Positions 59,591 through 64,000 of a stretch of DNA of 64,000 bases are shown here, one piece after another. Source of the stretch: Tritrichomonas foetus (Eukaryota > Parabasalia > Tritrichomonadida > Tritrichomonadidae); the NCBI GenBank assembly GCA_001839685.1, contig MLAK01000571.1, positions 115,413 to 179,412 on the forward strand, in the 5' to 3' direction. Made by a program: the position numbers and the translations under genes. The notes under the pieces are model-generated. The model was not told the origin of the DNA. It made no database searches and saw only the letters and a list, made by a program, of their open reading frames with translations. The stretch's first letter is position 1, and every line of letters starts with the position of its first letter.

Positions 59591-61082
59591 ATGAAACGTA
59601 CAATGATGAATTCTTCAAACACTATCACCATCATTCCAAACAGACTTTCGTTCACAATACTCGATGATTTACCAAATAAATCTAAAACAGTTTTTTATTA
59701 TTCTACAGAAGACAATCCAGCATTTGCTTATCAACCATTTTATGCTGATTTCGGACCAAATTCTCTTCTGCAAGTTCACAAATTTTTAGGATTAACAAAA
59801 AGACTTTTAGAGAGAGAAAAAATTCCATTAATTTATTTTTGCACTGATTCACCATTTTCAATAACAAATTCTATTTTTTTGATTTCGAGTTTTTCAATGA
59901 TTTATCATGAAACATCACCACAAAAAGCCTATGAGCCATTTCGATGCTTTGAAAATTTTGTGCGTCCTTATCGAGATGCTTCTTCTTTACAGTCGCTTTA
60001 TGATTTAAGCATTTATTCATGTTTGAAAGGCCTGCATAAAGCAATGAAACTAGGATGGTATAACCCAAATAATTTTGATGTACTTCAATGGGAAAAATAT
60101 GAACAAGTTCCAAACGGTGACATGAATTGGCTAATTCCTGGAAAATTAATGGCATTTGCAACACCATATAGTTCAAACATCATTCAAGGATGGAAAGTTT
60201 GTACCCCAAACGATTTAGTTCCTGTTTTTAAAGGATTTAAAATCACGAGAATCATTCGATTAACTAATAAAATTTATGATGAAACAATTTTCATGAAAAA
60301 TGGATTCAAATTTACTGAGTTGTTTTTTGAAGATGGAACAACTCCACCAGAACATATTCTTAAAAGATTTCTGGAGCTGATGCAATCTGATGATGTAATT
60401 GCATTACATTGTAAAGCGGGATTAGGAAGAACGTTTGTTGATTTTGATCAAAACTTCAAAAAATTTTGCTAATCATATAAAAATTCGACAAAAATTTGTT
60501 AAAATTGAAGAAAAATATATTCATATAATAGTAATTCATTTTTCTTCAATACTACTGTTTTTGTGTGAGAAAAATGATGGTAAAATTTTTTGATGTTTTG
60601 AAATTCTTGGGAAAAATAAACTAACATTCAGAGGAACATTAGCAGCATGTTATATGATGAAATTCTATTCTTTTAAAGCTGACGAAGCAATTGGATGGAT
60701 CCGAATATGTAGACCAGGAAGTATAATAGGACCACAACAAAGATATCTTCTATGGTATGAAAAAGAACTTGATGATGCGAAAGAAGCTGGAGAAACGCCT
60801 AAATCTTCTCATATTTCTTCACCAAGTAAGCATTTACGAACTTCGATGAAAAAGGCATCTGAAATGAATCAAAACTCTCGAAGCACAGACAGCAGGCATG
60901 GCAAAAAATGTCCAATGGCACAGAGTTTGAGATCAAAGCATTGCTCAGACCTGTTAAATATGGCTGGAACAACTTCGCATGAAGATTCTGAAAGATATGA
61001 TATGATAGCTCTTCAAGCCGAAGCTAAGAAGGCTCAACCACGTAAAAAGAAGAGGGCTATGGGTAGAAGAGATGATATCTAA
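59591..61082 (+). CDS. CDC14: CDC14 dual-specificity phosphatase (two exons)
   Basis: Exon 1 is 59591-60432 and exon 2 is 60632-61082, giving 430 residues. The N-terminal CDC14 domain (about 15-160) and the C-terminal catalytic domain (about 180-345) are both present. General acid Asp248 lies in FFEDGTTPP; the active site is [10 protein letters not shown] with Cys274 and Arg280. The splice restores [14 protein letters not shown] and [18 protein letters not shown], both hallmarks of CDC14. Without splicing, the frame ends at a TAA at 60470. CDC14 reverses CDK phosphorylation at mitotic exit and also acts at centrosomes and cilia. The tail (about 350-430) is basic and Ser-rich. The start at 59591 follows a TCAAAAAGTT word. 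Confidence 0.9.
60433..60631 (+). other. Spliceosomal intron in CDC14
   Basis: 199 bases. It starts GTTTGT (60433) and ends ACTAACATTCAG at 60620-60631. The 3' end fits the trichomonad motif in which branch point and 3' splice site are fused (ACTAACACACAG type). The intron lies in phase 2, splitting the Thr codon of RTG in the active-site loop. Removing it restores a perfect CDC14 signature across the junction; leaving it in stops translation after FDQNFKKFC. The 5' site differs by one base from the GTATGT consensus. Confidence 0.88.
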
Positions 61083-61298
61083 TTTCAATATTTTTATTAT
61101 ATGTATTTATTTATTTAAATTCTAATTATTCATTTTCCAGAATTAATTTATTTATCATATTAATAATAATTAATTATTATACATATTGGTTCATGGAGGG
61201 AAAAAATAATTATAAGAAAATTATAAAGAAAAGATAGAAATTAAAGTTAATATCAACATTTAATGAACAATTAACAATAAATAGTATTAATTATTTCA

Positions 61299-62591
61299 TC
61301 ATGATCCACGAATAACTTGATATGTACAAACAACGGTAGCCCCAATCGATATAATAATCGTAAAAGCAGCAAACACTTTTTCATACCATTTAATTTGAGG
61401 GACATTTATCAGATAAAATATGCTTGGTAAGAAAAATACAAATCCTGGTGTTAATAATCCACCAATCAAATCAAAGAAGAAAACAATATTACTTGAAGCG
61501 CAAGCACCAAGAGTTGCAAGAAAAGTAATTCCACCTCCAAGTAAAATCCACGTTAATGTTGAAACTGGTCTATAATCATTTTTTAGAAGTGGTGGTGCAA
61601 AACACAAGTCAATAATGCAATTTCTTGTTGGCCAAACCATCATTGGTGATCCCAAAACAATAATAAAAATCACACCTGCAACAGTTATTTTTGTGAACCA
61701 ATTTGAAATTGGATAAAATTCAACAGCTGCACCTGGTCCGAGATCATCAAATAAATAAAGATATGTAAAAAGTCCAAAAAGATTATACAAGAAAAATGAA
61801 GCATATACAACTAGAGCAGTCATTCCTCTTAATCTTTGACGTGTTGGCCTTTCAAAAATGTCAATTGCTCCGAAAATATTACAATGGCAATCATAAGCCA
61901 TTGCATTTACTGAAAAAGTAGAAACAAGCTGTTTGTTTATCTCAAAATAAACAATTTTTTCAGGATGAAATCCATCTTCATTGATTCCTCGAGCAAACCA
62001 ATAAATGGCATGACTCAATAAAAGTAAAATAAAAAATAAAGCAACACCAGACCAACTTTTCAGCATATCTAAGCTTTTGAAAATAGTCAATGGAAAAATA
62101 AGGAAAAGTGCAGTCATTGAATTCCAAAAAACTTCACTGTCCCATGGTGTTCCTTCAAATGGCATAATATGTTTCACTAAACGTCCGCACCAATTCACAT
62201 AAATTATTACTGTTCCAAAAAGAACAAGTACAATCCACACATGCATAATCCATGTCCATTTACGGCCAAATGTCACTTCAAAAAGTGATGGATAATCTTT
62301 ACATTGTGTGACAAGTGATGAATCAATCAGCATGAAAAGTGACCATAATGCAACAAGTGAAAGTATGAAAGAAACAATCAAAACAAGTGCAAGACCACAT
62401 TTAAAGCAATAAGGAATCAAAAGTGTGCCTGATCCGATTGTGGTGTTGATGAGGATTAGAAAAATTCCAGGAAATGAAGTTTTTTTCTTGAGGGATGGAA
62501 CTTTTTCAATTACCAGCTTTCCATGGATTACATAAGTAGCTGGGGAGGTGTTGATTTCAGTGTATTTTGATAGAGATTCTACACTTTCCAT
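61299..62591 (-). CDS. AAAP-family amino acid transporter (SLC38-like)
   Basis: 430 residues from the ATG at 62591, with about eleven membrane segments. After a cytosolic N-terminus, the first segment carries the family signature INTTIGSGTLLIPYCFKCG. Later come SVNAMAYDCHCNIFGAIDIFERPTRQR and the final pair of segments. These match the amino acid/auxin permease group, nearest to SLC38-type sodium- or proton-coupled neutral amino acid carriers. Substrate cannot be told from sequence. Trichomonads rely on scavenged amino acids, so a plasma-membrane or lysosomal carrier fits. Nothing looks broken. Confidence 0.85.
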   Translation of the reverse strand: MESVESLSKYTEINTSPATYVIHGKLVIEKVPSLKKKTSFPGIFLILINTTIGSGTLLIPYCFKCGLALVLIVSFILSLVALWSLFMLIDSSLVTQCKDYPSLFEVTFGRKWTWIMHVWIVLVLFGTVIIYVNWCGRLVKHIMPFEGTPWDSEVFWNSMTALFLIFPLTIFKSLDMLKSWSGVALFFILLLLSHAIYWFARGINEDGFHPEKIVYFEINKQLVSTFSVNAMAYDCHCNIFGAIDIFERPTRQRLRGMTALVVYASFFLYNLFGLFTYLYLFDDLGPGAAVEFYPISNWFTKITVAGVIFIIVLGSPMMVWPTRNCIIDLCFAPPLLKNDYRPVSTLTWILLGGGITFLATLGACASSNIVFFFDLIGGLLTPGFVFFLPSIFYLINVPQIKWYEKVFAAFTIIISIGATVVCTYQVIRGS

Positions 62592-62977
62592 TTGAACAAC
62601 TCAGACCAAATAATGGTTCAAATTCGAATTCATCGTTTTTTATATTCAATCTGTTCAAAATGCTGGAAGTTCACACAAACCATAAATCTCCGGAAATTAT
62701 CTAGTTTACTTGATTTATTTTTTTAGTCAGTTGACAAAACCATGGAATCAGCCACTTTTATGATCTCACTTATTTTTTTACATGAATCAAGATTTTATAT
62801 ATCATTAAACAGAAAGATATTATAATTTTTATTGAAAGATAGAAATTGTCTTAGAATTGAATGAAATAATAATAATAATCATATCATAATTAAGTTATTT
62901 TTTTAAGAAACATACAAAAAATAAAAGCATTAAATTGTTAAATGGAAACAACTGTGTCACATTATAAATTATTTCAG
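62592..62977. other. Intergenic, no gene seen
   Basis: About 390 bases of AT-rich spacer, with a short AAT microsatellite near 62865-62880. No gene. Confidence 0.45.
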
Positions 62978-64000
62978 TTATTTAAACAAAGAAAAGAAGC
63001 CATAACCAAACAATTCGTTTGATGGTTTCTTTTTACTTGTTCTTTTGGCACTTTTCTTGTCATCTTTAGAAACTGAAGGCATTGATGCACTATTTGGTAC
63101 TGAGGTCTTTGGTCTATTTGTAGTTTTCTTTGAAGTTGGTTCTTCTGAAAAAAGAATTGATTCAACTTTATCTGGAGCATTATTTGGTTTTTTATCAACT
63201 TTTACTTTTGATGAAGCCTTTTTAAGAGGAATTATTTCATTTCGAGAATTTTCATTATAACTTTGCTGATGTTCTTTTTCCTGAAAAATTGTGGAGAAAT
63301 CATCAAAATCTTTTTGAGCGTTTTTCCATTCTTTTGTTTTCCCTAAAGTATCGGTATTTTCCATAAAATTGGAAAGACTATGATTATGATGGTGATGTTT
63401 CACTTGTTCATCTTGACTCACTAATGCATTCATTTTTACTTCTGATTCTTTAACTTTTGATTCTTTAACATCTGATTCTAGAGTTATACCTTGATCAACA
63501 TTATTGGTTTGAGTACTTCTTTTATCATGGTGAAAACAATCTGAATTGATTCTTTCCACATCAAAAGATTCATTTAATTCTTCAATAGTACAATCATAAG
63601 AGTAATCCTTGAATATGTTCATAAAATTATCATTTGAGTTATATTCTTCATTCATATCATCAACATCCAAAGTTATACAAGGTAATGTAGCAGAAATATT
63701 AGACATAATTGCTTGTTCTTTAATTACTTGTTCTTTAATTGTTTGTTCTTTTAATGCTTGTTCTTTCATTTCCTGTTCTTTTAATGCTCGTTCTTTCATT
63801 TCTTGTTCTTTAATTGCTTGTTCTCTTAAAGCTTGTTCCTTAATTGCTTGTTCTTTCATTTCTTGTTCTTTAATTGCTTGTTCTCTTAATGCTTGTTCTT
63901 TTAATGCTTGCTCTCTTAAAGCTTGCTCTCTTAATACTTGTTCCTTAATTGCTTGTTCTCTTAAAGCTTGTTCTTTCATTGCCTGTTCTTTTAATGCTTG
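62978..64000 (-). CDS. Pentapeptide-repeat (KEQAL/REQAI) protein, 5' end outside window
   Basis: The frame ends with TAA at 62978-62980 and stays open to the window edge: the ATG at 63977-63979 is internal, because the same repeat continues through 63980-64000. About 340 residues are visible. The N-terminal visible part is over twenty copies of a five-residue unit (Lys/Arg-Glu-Gln-Ala/Glu/Val-Leu/Ile/Met), which forms a continuous charged helix. Then come Asn/Asp-rich sequence, an HHHHNHS run, and a basic Lys/Ser/Pro-rich C-terminus ending GYGFFSLFK. No family is recognised. A single-helix or coiled-coil spacer is likely. Confidence 0.65.
   Translation of the reverse strand, partial: QALKEQAMKEQALREQAIKEQVLREQALREQALKEQALREQAIKEQEMKEQAIKEQALREQAIKEQEMKERALKEQEMKEQALKEQTIKEQVIKEQAIMSNISATLPCITLDVDDMNEEYNSNDNFMNIFKDYSYDCTIEELNESFDVERINSDCFHHDKRSTQTNNVDQGITLESDVKESKVKESEVKMNALVSQDEQVKHHHHNHSLSNFMENTDTLGKTKEWKNAQKDFDDFSTIFQEKEHQQSYNENSRNEIIPLKKASSKVKVDKKPNNAPDKVESILFSEEPTSKKTTNRPKTSVPNSASMPSVSKDDKKSAKRTSKKKPSNELFGYGFFSLFK
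63705..64000 (-). repeat. 15-bp coding tandem repeat
   Basis: About twenty copies of a 15-base unit (plus-strand form TTGTTCTTTAATGCT with variants) run to the right edge. Copies vary mainly at the fourth and fifth codons (GCA/GAA/GTA and TTA/ATT/ATG). Units stay in frame, so translation is preserved. The array continues beyond the window. Confidence 0.85.

Noticed and set aside
1..64000. CRISPR arrays, bacterial operons or ribosome-binding sites
   Set aside because: No regularly spaced direct repeats with unique spacers were seen, and gene style, intron and transcription-factor families are eukaryotic.

Overview
The window is AT-rich nuclear DNA of a unicellular eukaryote, most likely a parabasalid (trichomonad, perhaps Tritrichomonas-like). 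The pointers are long, nearly intronless genes; compact R2R3 Myb proteins; an initiator-binding (IBP39-type) protein; a large surface protein with Pmp-type GGA repeats; multi-membrane PAS/adenylate cyclases; Asn/Ser-rich low complexity; and one intron in the CDC14 gene whose 3' end (CTAACATTCAG) resembles the extended trichomonad 3' splice motif. Placement at genus level is inference. I recognised no tRNA, rRNA, CRISPR array or complete mobile element.

Layout. 1-2.9 kb: end of a coiled-coil gene and a FOP/FOR20-type centrosomal gene. 2.9-7.8 kb: adenylate cyclase. 9.0-13.2 kb: Pmp-like surface protein broken by one in-frame TAA. 13.4-16.5 kb: a decayed Myb gene and a decayed GT8 glycosyltransferase. 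17.7-20.2 kb: SLC35F6-like transporter and a Myb gene. 20.2-23.2 kb: a gene-poor stretch. 23.2-28.9 kb: Cdc25-like phosphatase, a divergent DHHC acyltransferase, a small membrane protein, a GT8 glycosyltransferase and a Myb gene. 30.5-34.3 kb: xanthine dehydrogenase-like gene with an internal deletion and frameshift. 35.3-38.9 kb: unusual Ras-like GTPase and a long coiled-coil protein. 39.5-42.9 kb: second large surface protein, broken by one in-frame TGA. 43.1-49.9 kb: giant BEACH-family protein whose BEACH domain is almost gone. 50.2-57.6 kb: VIT/vWA-like protein, CAMK-like kinase, coiled-coil protein and acidic proteins. 58.3-61.1 kb: IBP39-like factor and CDC14 phosphatase with intron. 61.3-64 kb: SLC38-like amino acid transporter and the 3' part of a gene with a 15-bp tandem repeat that runs off the right edge.

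Genes lie on both strands with 0.1-3 kb spacers and no operon logic. Themes are signalling and cell cycle (cyclase, kinase, Ras-like, Cdc25, CDC14), lineage-type transcription factors (Mybs, IBP39-like), surface display and glycosylation, and transport. Five loci are broken or decayed: the Pmp-like gene, the second surface protein, the xanthine dehydrogenase, a GT8 gene and a Myb gene. TAA, TAG and TGA all end intact genes here, so codon reassignment does not explain the internal stops.
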